Source: Kibdelosporangium persicum
GTDB taxonomy: Bacteria; Actinomycetota; Actinomycetes; Mycobacteriales; Pseudonocardiaceae
Assembly (NCBI RefSeq): GCF_013280595.1
Contig: NZ_JAAATY010000008.1
Span: 186,001 to 250,000 of the forward strand
Direction of reading: 5' to 3'
Length of the DNA: 64,000 nt
Part shown: positions 9,055 through 19,216 of the stretch, in pieces
Layout of the letters: every line of letters begins with the position of its first letter
Numbering within the stretch: position 1 is the stretch's first letter
The notes under the pieces: generated by a model
Database searches by the model: none
Told to the model about the DNA's origin: nothing
The model's input: the letters and a program-made list of their open reading frames with translations, nothing else
Translations under genes and position numbers: made by a program

Positions 9055-10103
9055 CATTGCAGGCGACCTTAAGCGTCCACATTGGATCGTTCACTCTGGC
9101 CGCAGACATCGGTGTGGAACCGGGCACCACCCTGGCGTTGCTCGGGCCCAACGGAGCCGGGAAAAGCACCGCGTTGCGGGCGTTGGCGGGACTACGGCCG
9201 TTGACCGGCGGGGTGGTCGAACTGGGCGGCCGCACGCTTGACGACCCGGCGCGGGGCGTGTTCGTCCCGCCGGAACAGCGATCAGTCGGAGTGGTGTTCC
9301 AGGACTACCTGTTGTTCGGCCACCTGTCCGCAGTGGACAACGTCGCGTTCGGACTGCGGGCACGTGGCATGCGCAAGCGTGAAGCGAACACCGCGGCTGC
9401 CGAATGGCTCGATCGGGTCGGCCTGGCCGCGCAGGCACGCCACAAGCCGCGGCAGTTGTCCGGCGGTCAGGCGCAACGCGTCGCCTTGGCCCGGGCGTTG
9501 GCCATCCGGCCGGACCTTCTGCTGCTCGACGAACCACTCGCCGCATTGGACGCGGCCACACGGATCCAGATACGTGCGCAACTACGTAAGCACCTCGACG
9601 AATACGACGGCGCGACCGTCCTGGTGACACACGACCCACTGGACGCCATGGTGCTCGCCGACCGTCTGCTCGTCGTCGAGAACGGGACTGTCGTGCAGGC
9701 AGGCGCACCCGCTGAGATCGCCAAGCGCCCACGGACGGACTACATCGCCGCGCTCGTGGGGCTGAATTTGTATCGCGGCACGGCCGACGGTGTGACCATC
9801 AAGCTGAACGACGGTGGCGTGCTCACGACCGCGCACCCTATGGAGGGCGCGGTGTTCGTGACGTTCCCACCGAACGCGGTCAGCCTGCACAAGACCCGGC
9901 CCGACGGCAGTCCCCGCAACACCTGGCTCGCCGAAGTGGCCGGGATCGAGCAGCACGCCGACACCGTGCGCGTCCGGCTGAACGGCATCCCGGATCTGCT
10001 GGCCGACGTCACCACGGCGGCCGTCGCCGAACTGTCGTTGACCCCCGGGCAGCAGGTGTGGGTCACGGTCAAAGCGACCGAGACCAACGCCTACCCCATC
10101 TGA
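9051..10103 (+). CDS. modC: Molybdate ABC transporter ATP-binding protein ModC
   Basis: The ATPase subunit of the molybdate importer, 350 aa. It has Walker A GPNGAGKST (residues 32-40), a Q-loop in VGVVFQDYLLFGHL, signature LSGGQAQRVALARAL, Walker B LLLLDEPLAALD and the switch His in VLVTHDPLDAM. The C-terminal 100 residues form a TOBE-type domain ending VTVKATETNAYPI, which in ModC can bind oxyanion as a feedback sensor. An upstream GTG at 9033 is in frame, but ATG 9051 overlaps the modB stop as ATGA, the usual coupled arrangement, and gives the standard N-terminus. Confidence 0.95.
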   Translation: MTLQATLSVHIGSFTLAADIGVEPGTTLALLGPNGAGKSTALRALAGLRPLTGGVVELGGRTLDDPARGVFVPPEQRSVGVVFQDYLLFGHLSAVDNVAFGLRARGMRKREANTAAAEWLDRVGLAAQARHKPRQLSGGQAQRVALARALAIRPDLLLLDEPLAALDAATRIQIRAQLRKHLDEYDGATVLVTHDPLDAMVLADRLLVVENGTVVQAGAPAEIAKRPRTDYIAALVGLNLYRGTADGVTIKLNDGGVLTTAHPMEGAVFVTFPPNAVSLHKTRPDGSPRNTWLAEVAGIEQHADTVRVRLNGIPDLLADVTTAAVAELSLTPGQQVWVTVKATETNAYPI

Positions 10104-10141
10104 AAGCCCAGGTCAGCCGCTATGGCCGCGCTGGTGCGCCA

Positions 10142-11401
10142 TCACAGATCGCCCAGCAGCGCGGTCGGGTGCTCGACGCAGTCGGCCACGAACCGGAGGA
10201 AGCCACCCGCGACCTCGCCGTCGCAGACGCGATGGTCGAAGGCGAGGGTCAGCTCGGTCACCTTGCGAACCGCGAGCTGACCGTCCACCACCCATGGCCG
10301 GTCGATGATCCGGCCGACGCCCACGATCGCGGCCTCCGGGTGGTTGATGATCGCGGCCGATCCGTCCACTCCGAACACGCCGTAGTTGTTCACGGTGAAC
10401 GTGCCGCCGGTCAGTTTGGCAGGCGGCAACGAGCCTTCCCTGGCTGCCTCGGTGAGCTGGCCCAACTGAGCGGCCAGTTCGCGGGTGGTCAGGTTCTGGG
10501 CATCCTTGACCACAGGGACGACCAAACCGCGGGGCGTCTGCGCGGCGAACCCGAGATTCACCGCGTCCGACAGGACGATCTCGCCGCGTTCGGTGTCCAC
10601 AGTGGAGTTCAGCGCCGGGAACCGCTTGAGGCCAAGCACGCAGAACCGCGCGAGCAGTGCCAGCAGGCTCACCGGGCGAGCCGGGTCGACGCTGTTGATC
10701 TCCTGGCGCGCGGCGAGCAGACCGGTGGCGTCGACGTCCACCCATACCGTCGCCTCCGGGATCTCCCGGCGGGACCGGCTCAACCGCTCGGCCATCATGC
10801 CGCGGACCCCACGCAGCGGAATCCTCGTCTCCCCGCGGTTTTCGGCCTGGTCAGGGGTGTGGCTCTCGATCGCGGCCACCACGTCCCTGCGCAGCACCAG
10901 ACCGTCCGGCCCGCTGCCGCTCAGCGCTCGCAGGTCGACGTGGTTCTCCTTGGCGAGTTTGCGGACCACGGGAGAGATCACCGCGACCGGGCCTGTCTTC
11001 TCGACCGGCCTTTCCGGTGCGATGGCCACCTGGCTCGCCGCAGGAGCCACCGTGCCGTTGACGGCAGCCATCGCCCGACGACGGCCGTGGCGGCGACCGC
11101 GTTTGGTGACGCCGGAGCCGACGAGGTTCGGGCTCGTCTCCACACCAGGCTCGGACAACCCCGCCGAGGCGACCGACAACAGCGGAGCGCCCACGTTGAT
11201 CGTCGAACCGGCCTCACCGTGCAGTGCTGTCACCACGCCGGCGTACGGAACGGGCACCTCGATCGCGGCCTTCGCGGTCTCGACCTCGACCACGGGCTGG
11301 TCCACCTCGACCGCGTCGCCGACCGCGACCAGCCACCGCACGATCTCCGCGTCGACCAGGCCCTCACCGAGGTCAGGCAGGGTGAACTCGCGGACGTTCA
11401 C
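10142..11401 (-). CDS. bkdC: Branched-chain 2-oxoacid dehydrogenase E2 (dihydrolipoamide acyltransferase)
   Basis: E2 core of a 2-oxoacid dehydrogenase complex, 419 aa. It has one lipoyl domain at residues 1-76 with the lipoylated Lys in VETAKAAIEVP, an Ala/Pro-rich linker, a peripheral subunit-binding domain (ISPVVRKLAKEN, then SGPDGLVLRRDV), and the catalytic acyltransferase domain ending in AFDHRVCDGEVAGGFL (DHRxxDG active site). The frame extends to a GTG at 11413, but that codon lies directly before the GGAGGA Shine-Dalgarno; GTG 11401 overlaps the E1beta stop as GTGA and is the better start. E1alpha, E1beta and E2 form an operon. E3 is not in the window. ETAK rather than ETDK at the lipoyl site is common in branched-chain enzymes. 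Confidence 0.93.
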   Translation of the reverse strand: MNVREFTLPDLGEGLVDAEIVRWLVAVGDAVEVDQPVVEVETAKAAIEVPVPYAGVVTALHGEAGSTINVGAPLLSVASAGLSEPGVETSPNLVGSGVTKRGRRHGRRRAMAAVNGTVAPAASQVAIAPERPVEKTGPVAVISPVVRKLAKENHVDLRALSGSGPDGLVLRRDVVAAIESHTPDQAENRGETRIPLRGVRGMMAERLSRSRREIPEATVWVDVDATGLLAARQEINSVDPARPVSLLALLARFCVLGLKRFPALNSTVDTERGEIVLSDAVNLGFAAQTPRGLVVPVVKDAQNLTTRELAAQLGQLTEAAREGSLPPAKLTGGTFTVNNYGVFGVDGSAAIINHPEAAIVGVGRIIDRPWVVDGQLAVRKVTELTLAFDHRVCDGEVAGGFLRFVADCVEHPTALLGDL

Positions 11402-12378
11402 TGGTCCTCCCACTGCAGCCGGGCGATCGTGTCCAGAATCCGGTCCGGGTGCGGCAACTGGTGCTCCTCGAGGTCCTTCGGCGGGTATGGCACGTCAAAA
11501 CCGCCAACCCGCAGCACCGGCGCCTCCAGCCAGTGGAAACACTTCTCCGTCACGGTGGCCACGACCTCGGCGCCGTAGCCGGAGAACACGGACGACTCGT
11601 GCACGACGACGGCACGGCCGGTCTTACGGACCGACGCGCAGACGGTGTCCTCGTCGAGCGGGGCGAGTGACCGCAGGTCGATGACCTCGACGTCCCAACC
11701 TTCTTCCTTCGCCGCGTCCGCTGTCTCCATGCAGGTCTGGACGGTCGAGCCGTACGAGATCAGCGTGACGTCCTGGCCCGTCCGGCGGACCACCGCGCGG
11801 TTCATCGGGTCGGTCCGGGCAGGGAGCTGGAGGTCCGCGCGGGTCCAGTAGCGCGACTTCGGCTCCATGAAGATCACCGGATCCGGGCTCTCGATCGCGG
11901 CCCGCAGCAGCGAGTACGCGTCTGCCGTGGTGCCCGGCGTGACCACCGTCAGTCCAGGGGTGTGCGTGTAGTACGCCTCGGACGAGTCGCCGTGGTGCTC
12001 TACGCCGCCGATGCCGCCGCCGTACGGAATGCGGATGACCATGGGCAGCGCGACCTTGCCGCGAGTGCGGTTGCGCATCTTCGCCACGTGCGACGTGATC
12101 TGTTCGAACGCCGGGTAGGCGAACGCGTCGAACTGCATCTCGACGACCGGGCGCATGCCGTACATCGCCATGCCGACCGCTGTGCCCACGATTCCCGACT
12201 CGGCCAGCGGCGAGTCGAAACAACGGTCCTCGCCGAACTGCGCCGTGAGACCGTCGGTCACCGTGAAGACGCCGCCGTACGGTCCGACGTCCTCGCCGAA
12301 CACCACGACGTTCGGGTCGTCGGTCATCGCGTCGCGCAGCGCGCGGTTCAACGCCTGCGCCATGTTGATCTGCGCCAT
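11398..12378 (-). CDS. bkdB: Branched-chain 2-oxoacid dehydrogenase E1 component, beta subunit
   Basis: Beta subunit of the thiamine-diphosphate-dependent E1, about 326 aa. It has the transketolase pyrimidine domain (NVVVFGEDVGPYGGVFTVTDGL), the Glu-containing cofactor-activating region, and the C-terminal domain with RVGGFDVPYPP and LEEHQLPHPDRIL. A GTG at 12381 lies immediately upstream, but ATG 12378 overlaps the E1alpha stop (TGATG) and follows GAGGTGAGG at better spacing. With E1alpha it decarboxylates branched-chain 2-oxoacids and passes the acyl group to the lipoyl arm of E2. Confidence 0.94.
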   Translation of the reverse strand: MAQINMAQALNRALRDAMTDDPNVVVFGEDVGPYGGVFTVTDGLTAQFGEDRCFDSPLAESGIVGTAVGMAMYGMRPVVEMQFDAFAYPAFEQITSHVAKMRNRTRGKVALPMVIRIPYGGGIGGVEHHGDSSEAYYTHTPGLTVVTPGTTADAYSLLRAAIESPDPVIFMEPKSRYWTRADLQLPARTDPMNRAVVRRTGQDVTLISYGSTVQTCMETADAAKEEGWDVEVIDLRSLAPLDEDTVCASVRKTGRAVVVHESSVFSGYGAEVVATVTEKCFHWLEAPVLRVGGFDVPYPPKDLEEHQLPHPDRILDTIARLQWEDQ

Positions 12379-13448
12379 CACGCCTCACCTCGGTCCGCCG
12401 CCAGCTCGGCTCGGAGCGCGGCGCGCTGGGTGCGCAACCGGGGCGTTGGCTCGGCGTACACGTGCTCGAACAGTTCGTCCGGGTCGACGTGCGCGTCCTT
12501 GTTCATCTCGGCCCGCAACTCGGCCATCATGCGGTCGGCTTCCTCCGCGTACGCCGATTCGTCGACGCCGAGCAGGCGGTTGAACCGGATGATGGGGTCA
12601 CTGGCCCGCCACGGCTCGGCGTCGCTGGGGTCGCGGTACCGGTTGGTGTCGTCGGAGTTGGTGTGCGGGTCGACCCGATAGGTCAGGCCTTCCACAATGG
12701 AGGGTCCGTGTCCGGCTCGCGCCCTGGCCAGCGCCTCGGAAACCACCGTGTAGACGGCCGCGGCGTCGTTGCCGTCGACGTGGTGGCCGGGCATTCCGTA
12801 ACCGATGGCCTTGTGTGCCAACGTCGGCGCCTTGGACTGCTTGGCCAGCGGGACGCTGATCGCCCACTGGTTGTTCTGGATGAAGAACACGACCGGGGCG
12901 TTGAACACCGCCGCGAAGTTGAACGCCTCGTGCGCGTCGCCTTCGCTGGTGGCGCCGTCGCCCATGAACACCAGCACCGCCAACGAATCTCCGCGCAGGC
13001 GCGCCGCGTGCGCCAGGCCGACCGCGTGCGGTCCGTTCGTCGACAGAGGCGTGCACAAGGGCGCGACGCGGTGCTCGTACGGGTCGTAGCCCGAGTGCCA
13101 GTTGCCACGGAGCAACGTGAGCGTCTCGGCCGCGGGAACACCGCGAGTGACCACGGCGACGGTGTCGCGGTACGTCGGGAACAACCAGTCGTTGTCTTCG
13201 AGAGCCAGCGTCGCGCCGACCTCGCAGGCCTCCTGGCCGACCGAGGACGGGTAGACCGCGAGGCGGCCCTGTTTCGTCAGCGCGGTGGCCTGACGGTTGA
13301 ACCTCCTGCCCAAGACCATGCCACGATGCAAGGACCGCAGCACGCGCTCGTCCGGCAGGTCGCCGACGGCCGACCCGTTTTCGTCGACCAGCTGGATGGG
13401 TTTCCGGCCCGGCAGCATGAGCTCGGGGCTCGCCTCGATCGACTTCAT
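12378..13448 (-). CDS. bkdA: Branched-chain 2-oxoacid dehydrogenase E1 component, alpha subunit
   Basis: Alpha subunit of E1, 356 aa, starting MKSIEASPELM at ATG 13448. A longer open frame to 13736 is antisense to the divergent Lrp gene and is rejected. It shows the thiamine-diphosphate fold: YPSSVGQEACEVGAT, the GDG motif in VLVFMGDGATSEGDAHEA ending in FFIQNNQWAIS, and HVDGNDAAAVY. The subunit reads PIQLVDENG near its start, as in actinobacterial branched-chain E1alpha. It leads the three-gene bkd operon and sits opposite an Lrp/AsnC regulator, the common arrangement for bkd control by BkdR-like proteins. Confidence 0.94.
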   Translation of the reverse strand: MKSIEASPELMLPGRKPIQLVDENGSAVGDLPDERVLRSLHRGMVLGRRFNRQATALTKQGRLAVYPSSVGQEACEVGATLALEDNDWLFPTYRDTVAVVTRGVPAAETLTLLRGNWHSGYDPYEHRVAPLCTPLSTNGPHAVGLAHAARLRGDSLAVLVFMGDGATSEGDAHEAFNFAAVFNAPVVFFIQNNQWAISVPLAKQSKAPTLAHKAIGYGMPGHHVDGNDAAAVYTVVSEALARARAGHGPSIVEGLTYRVDPHTNSDDTNRYRDPSDAEPWRASDPIIRFNRLLGVDESAYAEEADRMMAELRAEMNKDAHVDPDELFEHVYAEPTPRLRTQRAALRAELAADRGEA

Positions 13449-13539
13449 GACCGAATGGTCAGTTGGTATCGTGACACTTGTCCACGCTCGGGGCCGAGAC
13501 CGAGACGACTTGTCGACGTGAACCTGACGGGAGGCCCGG

Positions 13540-14028
13540 ATGTCCCACCAGATGTCGGGCCACCGGGAGACCGATGGACGGATTGCCCCGGCCCTGGACG
13601 ACATCGACCGCAGGATCGTGGAACTGCTGCGGGCGGATGGCCGGATCTCGGTACGCAAGCTGGCCGAACAGGTCAACGTCTCGCGCGCCAACGCGTATGC
13701 CCGGATCGAGCGGCTGACCACGTCCGGCGTGATCACCGGCTATCACGCGACGATCGACCCGCACCAGTACGGCTACACCGTTTCGGCGTACCTGGCTGTC
13801 AAGTTGCGCCAGCGGTCATGGCGCGAGTTCACCCAGCGTCTGGCCGACATGCCCGAAGTCGAGCACGCGGCCATGGTGTCCGGCGGGTACGACGGCCTGC
13901 TGCTTGTACGGACCACCGACAGCGACGCTTTACGCGACGTGGTTCTGGACAGGTTGCAGTCCATGCCCGAGGTCATGGCTACGCACACGATGTTCATCCT
14001 GGACGAGCTGAGGCCGAAGCCCTCGTAG
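13540..14028 (+). CDS. Lrp/AsnC-family transcriptional regulator, probable bkd regulator
   Basis: A 162-aa protein with an N-terminal winged HTH (LDDIDRRIVELLRADGRIS, then VRKLAEQVNVSRANAYARI) and a C-terminal AsnC/RAM effector domain (AYLAVKLRQRSW...MPEVEHAAMVSGGYDGLLLV). The ATG follows GGGAGG with 5 nt spacing. It is divergent from the bkd operon across 91 bp, so it very probably controls that operon and itself in response to branched-chain amino acids; this is inferred from position. Its stop codon lies inside the left arm of the strong hairpin at 14021-14057. Confidence 0.92.
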   Translation: MSHQMSGHRETDGRIAPALDDIDRRIVELLRADGRISVRKLAEQVNVSRANAYARIERLTTSGVITGYHATIDPHQYGYTVSAYLAVKLRQRSWREFTQRLADMPEVEHAAMVSGGYDGLLLVRTTDSDALRDVVLDRLQSMPEVMATHTMFILDELRPKPS

Positions 14029-14057
14029 GTGGCTCACCGGCTGAGCCACCTACGAGG
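14021..14057. terminator. Perfect 16-bp stem hairpin, bidirectional terminator
   Basis: CCTCGTAGGTGGCTCA (14021-14036), loop CCGGC, then the exact reverse complement (14042-14057). It lies between the convergent Lrp gene and the protease gene and contains the Lrp stop codon. There is no T-tract, which is usual for actinomycete terminators. Confidence 0.8.
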
Positions 14058-14090
14058 ACCTGCGGTTTTGCCGGGTTATGTCCGGACGGC

Positions 14091-14930
<840 letters not shown>

Positions 14931-15022
14931 TCAAGTGCAGGGAGGGTGGAACGAAATCGACTACACCAGAGCGGATTCGGGCCGGTCAACCCGACTTTCT
15001 TCGGATGTTGATCCCAATTGTG

Positions 15023-16408
15023 TCACCAGGATGTTGCCACGTACGTGGTTTCCAGGTATTCGCCGATGCCCTCGAAGCCGCCTTCCCGGCCGAGCCCGGA
15101 CTCTTTGACGCCGCCGAACGGCGCGGCCGGGTCGGACACGAGGCCGCGGTTCAGGCCGATCATCCCGGCCTCGAGACGCTCGGACAGGCGCAGTCCCCTG
15201 GCCAGGTCAGTGGTGTACACGTAGCCGGCGAGGCCCATCTCGGTCGCGTTGGCGAACGCGACCACGTCATCGTCGTCCTGGACGGTGAAGATCGGCGCCA
15301 CTGGTCCGAAAATCTCCTCGCGGGCGAGCACCGAGTCACGGGGAAGACCTGTTACGACGGTCGGCGGATAGGAGAACCCGGGTCCGTTTCCTCGCTTTCC
15401 GCCGAGCCGGACCGTGCCGCCGGACAATTCCACCTTGGATTGCACGTTTGTCACCGCGCGCTCGTTGACCAACGGCGCCGATGACATGTCCCGCATAGCG
15501 GAAACGAGTTTGGCGGTGAACTCGTCCGCGACAGATTCCTGAACGAGGAAACGATTCGCGGCGGTGCATGCCTGACCGTGGTTCCGCATTTTGGCCAGCA
15601 GCGCGCCTTCGACGGCCGCGTCCACATCGGCGTCGTCGAGGACCACGAAGGGCGCGTTGCCGCCGAGCTCCATGGAGCACTTGACGATGTGACCGGCGGC
15701 CTGGGCCAGCAGGATCCTGCCGACCCGGGTCGATCCTGTGAAAGAGAGCTTACGAATTCGTTCGTCCGCGAGCGCCGGTTCTACAAGATCACCCGGCTTG
15801 TCCGTGGTCAGGACGTTCACAACCCCGTTGGGCAGGCCGGCTTCAGCGAGCAAATCGGCCAGCAGCAACGCGGTCAACGGCGTGTCCTCGGCCGGTTTGA
15901 GCACGACGGTGCAACCGGCCGCCAGCGCCGGGCCGATCTTGCGAGTCGCCATGGCCGCCGGGAAGTTCCATGGGGTCAGCAACAGCGAGACGCCGACCGG
16001 GCGCCGGAAAGTGAGAATGTGGTTCGCCCCGCCGGGGGCGGTCCGCAGTTCACCGCCGATCCGGACGGCCTCCTCGGCGAACCACCGGAAGTACTCGGCG
16101 GCGTAGGCGACCTCGGCCTGGGCATCGGCCAGGGACTTGCCCATCTCCTGGCTGATCAGCGCGGCGATCTCGTCGCGCCGGGCCGTCATCGCCTCGAAGG
16201 CACGGTGCAGTACCTCGCCGCGCCGCCGTGGCGGGGTGGCCGCCCAGCGCGGCCATGCCGCGTGAGCTGCGGTGATCGCCGCGTCGAGGTCGTCGAGACC
16301 GGCTCGGGCGACCGAGGTGATCACTTGTCCGGTGGACGGATCCAGGACCGGGAACATGCCCTGGGATCCGGGGACCCACTTGCCGTCGATGAACAGTTCG
16401 GTCCTCAC
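15023..16408 (-). CDS. gabD: Succinate-semialdehyde dehydrogenase (NAD(P)+)
   Basis: An aldehyde dehydrogenase of 461 aa. It has TPWNFPAAMATRKIGPALAAG at the cofactor groove, general base Glu247 in MELGGNAP, nucleophile Cys281 in NHGQACTAANRF and EEIFGPVAP near the end. Its position directly after gabT, overlapping by 4 nt, identifies the substrate as succinate semialdehyde, the product of GABA transamination, which it oxidises to succinate. No gabP permease lies next to it. The SSADH assignment rests on context plus family; other short-chain semialdehydes are possible. Confidence 0.9.
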   Translation of the reverse strand: MRTELFIDGKWVPGSQGMFPVLDPSTGQVITSVARAGLDDLDAAITAAHAAWPRWAATPPRRRGEVLHRAFEAMTARRDEIAALISQEMGKSLADAQAEVAYAAEYFRWFAEEAVRIGGELRTAPGGANHILTFRRPVGVSLLLTPWNFPAAMATRKIGPALAAGCTVVLKPAEDTPLTALLLADLLAEAGLPNGVVNVLTTDKPGDLVEPALADERIRKLSFTGSTRVGRILLAQAAGHIVKCSMELGGNAPFVVLDDADVDAAVEGALLAKMRNHGQACTAANRFLVQESVADEFTAKLVSAMRDMSSAPLVNERAVTNVQSKVELSGGTVRLGGKRGNGPGFSYPPTVVTGLPRDSVLAREEIFGPVAPIFTVQDDDDVVAFANATEMGLAGYVYTTDLARGLRLSERLEAGMIGLNRGLVSDPAAPFGGVKESGLGREGGFEGIGEYLETTYVATSW

Positions 16409-17739
16409 AACACCTCCCGGAAAGCCGCGTCGAGGATGTCCAGGCCTTCGGCAAGCAGCTCCTCACGGATTACCAAGGGCGGCAGGAACCGCAGAACGTT
16501 GCCGAACGTGCCCGCGGTCAACGTGATCAACCCGGCACGGTGGCATGCCGCGGAGATCGCCCCAGCCAGCGCGGGGGCCTGTTCGGCGAATTCGACGGCC
16601 ATCATGGCGCCCCTGCCGCGGACTTCCCCGACCTGGTCGTATTTCGCGGCCAGCGCGGCCAATCTGGGGCGCATCACCGATTCGATCCGCCGGGCCGCTC
16701 CACAGAGATCCTCGGCCTGCATGGTGTCGACGGCGGCCAGGGCGGCGGCGCACGCGATCGGGTTGCCGCCGTAGGTCCCGCCGAGCCCGCCGACGTGCAC
16801 CGAGTCCATGATTTCGGCGCGGCCGGTGACCGCGGCCAGTGGCAGGCCACCCGCGATGCCCTTCGCGGTGGTGATCAGGTCCGGCACGATCCTCTCGTGG
16901 GTCGAGGCGAACCAGTCGCCGGTCCGGCAGAAACCGGTCTGGATCTCGTCGGCGATCAGCAGGATCCCCTCGGCCGCGCACCAGTCCGCGACGCGCCTCA
17001 GAAACCCGGGCGCGGGCACGACGAAACCGCCCTCACCCTGGATCGGCTCGACGATCACCGCGGCCACGTTGGCCGAGCCGATCTGCCCCCGGACGGTGGT
17101 CGTGAACGCCTCGAAGGCCTCGTCAGCGCAAGTGGCCGATCCGGACGGCCACCGGTACGGGTAGGCCATCGGGACCCGGTGGACGTCACCCGCGAACGGC
17201 CCAAACCCCTGCTTGTAGGGCATGTTCTTCGCGGTCAGCGCCATGGTCAGGCTCGTGCGCCCGTGATAGGCGTGGTCGAACGCCACGATCGCGGACCGGC
17301 CGGTGTGGTGCCGGGCGATCTTGACGGCGTTCTCCACGGCCTCGGCGCCGGAGTTGACCAGCGCCGACCGCTTCTCGTGATCTCCGGGGGTGATCTGGTT
17401 CAGCCGTTCGGCCACCGCGACGTAACCTTCGTACGGCGTGATCATGAAGCAGGTGTGCGTGAAGTCGTCCACCTGAGCGCGGACGGCGTCGACGACCCGG
17501 GGCGCGGAGTTGCCGACGTTCGTCACCGCGATCCCGGAGCCGAAGTCGATCAGGTGGTTGCCGTCGACGTCCACGACAATGCCGCCGCCTGCGCGCACAA
17601 CGTACGCGGGCAGGGACGTGCCCACTCCGTGAGCCACCGCCGCGACCTTGCGGGCATGCAGCTCCCGGGAGCGCGGGCCGGGAATCTCGGTGCGCAGCAC
17701 ACGCCGCTGCGCGACACCTTGCGAAGTCGCGGTGGTCAT
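16405..17739 (-). CDS. gabT: 4-aminobutyrate aminotransferase
   Basis: A class III PLP-dependent aminotransferase of 444 aa. It shows NSGAEAVENAVKIARHHTGR, the FDHAYHGRT phosphate-binding region, Asp264 in LIADEIQTGF pairing with the PLP ring nitrogen, and the Schiff-base Lys293 in TTAKGIAGGLP. It moves the amino group of GABA to 2-oxoglutarate, giving succinate semialdehyde for the overlapping gabD. The ATG at 17739 lies 52 nt downstream of the PucR-type regulator on the same strand, and an inverted repeat sits in that gap (17751-17768). Confidence 0.93.
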   Translation of the reverse strand: MTTATSQGVAQRRVLRTEIPGPRSRELHARKVAAVAHGVGTSLPAYVVRAGGGIVVDVDGNHLIDFGSGIAVTNVGNSAPRVVDAVRAQVDDFTHTCFMITPYEGYVAVAERLNQITPGDHEKRSALVNSGAEAVENAVKIARHHTGRSAIVAFDHAYHGRTSLTMALTAKNMPYKQGFGPFAGDVHRVPMAYPYRWPSGSATCADEAFEAFTTTVRGQIGSANVAAVIVEPIQGEGGFVVPAPGFLRRVADWCAAEGILLIADEIQTGFCRTGDWFASTHERIVPDLITTAKGIAGGLPLAAVTGRAEIMDSVHVGGLGGTYGGNPIACAAALAAVDTMQAEDLCGAARRIESVMRPRLAALAAKYDQVGEVRGRGAMMAVEFAEQAPALAGAISAACHRAGLITLTAGTFGNVLRFLPPLVIREELLAEGLDILDAAFREVL

Positions 17740-17750
17740 ATCCGGAGTAC

Positions 17751-17768
17751 ATCCGCTGACCTGCGGAT
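17751..17768. promoter_or_regulatory. Inverted repeat ahead of gabT, possible regulator site
   Basis: ATCCGC-TGACCT-GCGGAT is a perfect 6-bp inverted repeat with a 6-bp spacer, 12 nt upstream of the gabT start. Being in the 52-nt gap between the PucR-type regulator and gabT, it is a candidate operator or a small attenuating hairpin. Confidence 0.4.
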
Positions 17769-17791
17769 CAGTCAGTTGTACATCTGGCGTA

Positions 17792-19216
17792 TCAGTTGTC
17801 CAAGTGGAGTGCTACCCACAACTCGGCTCGGGTGCTGACCGTGTCGAGGCTGCGACCGAGCAGTTCCTCGATCTTGTGCAGCCGGTACCGCAGGGTGTGC
17901 CGGTGGATCTCCAGTCGTGCGCTGGTCTCGTTCCAGTTCCCGTCGCACGCCAGGAAAGTCCGGAGCGTCCCGACCAAGTCCAGCGACGACTCGTGGCCGC
18001 GCAGCGGCGCCAGCAACGCTTCGGAGTAGGCACGGACCTCCGGCGTGTCCACACGCGACAACAAGCCGGTGTCCAGCAGTTCCGCGTTGGTGATGATCAC
18101 CGGGCCGGCGCCGGCCAGCGCGCCGGACATGTTCAACGCCTGCGTGAACGCGTCCGATGCCTTCTCCCACGCCACGGCGTCGCTGACGGCCGCCCGGCCG
18201 CGGCCTTCCAGCACCTCGGCCAGCTGCCGGACGCCGTACCGCTCGAAAACGCACAGCAGGTAGCCGTCGCCCTGAATGCTCAAGGCCTCGGGCATCGCCC
18301 GTTCCAGCTGTGCCGCCACGTCGCCGAGAATGACCGCGACCCGAATCGGCGGCTTGGGCAGCGAAACTCCGGTCTCGATCGCGTCCTGGACGAGCCCGCG
18401 GACCAGGAACCGGGCGGCGGACGCCCGCAAGGCCCGCTCCACCCGGCGCACCGCAGTGGCCTGCTCGGCCTGGAACGCCAACAGGCTCGACGCCATGCTG
18501 ATCACGCCGTGCCCGTCGGAGCTCAGGTTCGACGTCCCGACGGCGAGATATCCGTCCATGTGCTCGATGGGGTGGACGGACACCTGGGTCTTGTCCGCCG
18601 ACCAGGACAGGGAGAAACGCCCGGCGGGCGAGACCCGGTCGAGCTCCGCCCGGACCCGTTTCACCTCGCGCCTCGCCTTGGACGGAGCCGCCGCGATCAC
18701 CCGGAACTCCTGGTCACAGACCATGGCCCAACCGTTGAGCCACTTCGCCAGGCGCCGGACGATCTCGCCGGGGACGTCCGGCGCGGCCAGTGACCGGATC
18801 AGCGCCCGCTCGACGTCCGCGGTCGATCGCGCCGCCCGGACGGCGGTGCGGGCCAGGTCGTCGGCCACGAACTTGGTGATGTCCGAGAACCGGGTCTCCA
18901 GGGGCACCTCGACCAGCGGCATCCCGGTGTTCTGACACGCACGCAGAAGCCCCGGCGGCACGGACGCGTGCGACAGACCCACCCCGAACCCGATGCCGAC
19001 CACGCCGGCGTCACTGAGCCGCGCCACGAAAGCGTCAGGTGGCCCCAATCGCGGGCCAGTGGTCAGCAGCAGCGTTCCGGCACGCAGGAAAGGCACCGGA
19101 TCAGCCAGTTCGCTGACGTGTACCCAGCCGATCGTGCGGTTCACCGCCTCCTCCCCGGCCAGCACGCGCAAGCCGAATTCGCGCTCGCGGACAAGTGCGG
19201 CCAAAGTGAGGGTCAC
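17792..19216 (-). CDS. PucR-family transcriptional regulator (GabR-like)
   Basis: A regulator of 474 aa. The N-terminal PucR domain begins TLTLAALVREREFGLRVLAG and continues to GWVHVSELADPVPFLRAG and LLLTTG; the C-terminal HTH_30 domain has TFLACDGNWNETSARLEIH and RHTLRYRLHKIEELLGRSL. A very long open frame extends upstream to 19669 over the universal stress gene and is rejected; GTG 19216 gives the family's normal start. A GACAGT box 6 nt before the GTG suggests a leaderless transcript. In Corynebacterium a PucR-type protein, GabR, activates gabTDP; the same gene order here suggests the same role. Confidence 0.88.
   Translation of the reverse strand: MTLTLAALVREREFGLRVLAGEEAVNRTIGWVHVSELADPVPFLRAGTLLLTTGPRLGPPDAFVARLSDAGVVGIGFGVGLSHASVPPGLLRACQNTGMPLVEVPLETRFSDITKFVADDLARTAVRAARSTADVERALIRSLAAPDVPGEIVRRLAKWLNGWAMVCDQEFRVIAAAPSKARREVKRVRAELDRVSPAGRFSLSWSADKTQVSVHPIEHMDGYLAVGTSNLSSDGHGVISMASSLLAFQAEQATAVRRVERALRASAARFLVRGLVQDAIETGVSLPKPPIRVAVILGDVAAQLERAMPEALSIQGDGYLLCVFERYGVRQLAEVLEGRGRAAVSDAVAWEKASDAFTQALNMSGALAGAGPVIITNAELLDTGLLSRVDTPEVRAYSEALLAPLRGHESSLDLVGTLRTFLACDGNWNETSARLEIHRHTLRYRLHKIEELLGRSLDTVSTRAELWVALHLDN

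Noticed and set aside
13449-13736. N-terminal extension of bkdA
   Set aside because: It is antisense to the Lrp regulator, and the standard E1alpha start is ATG 13448.
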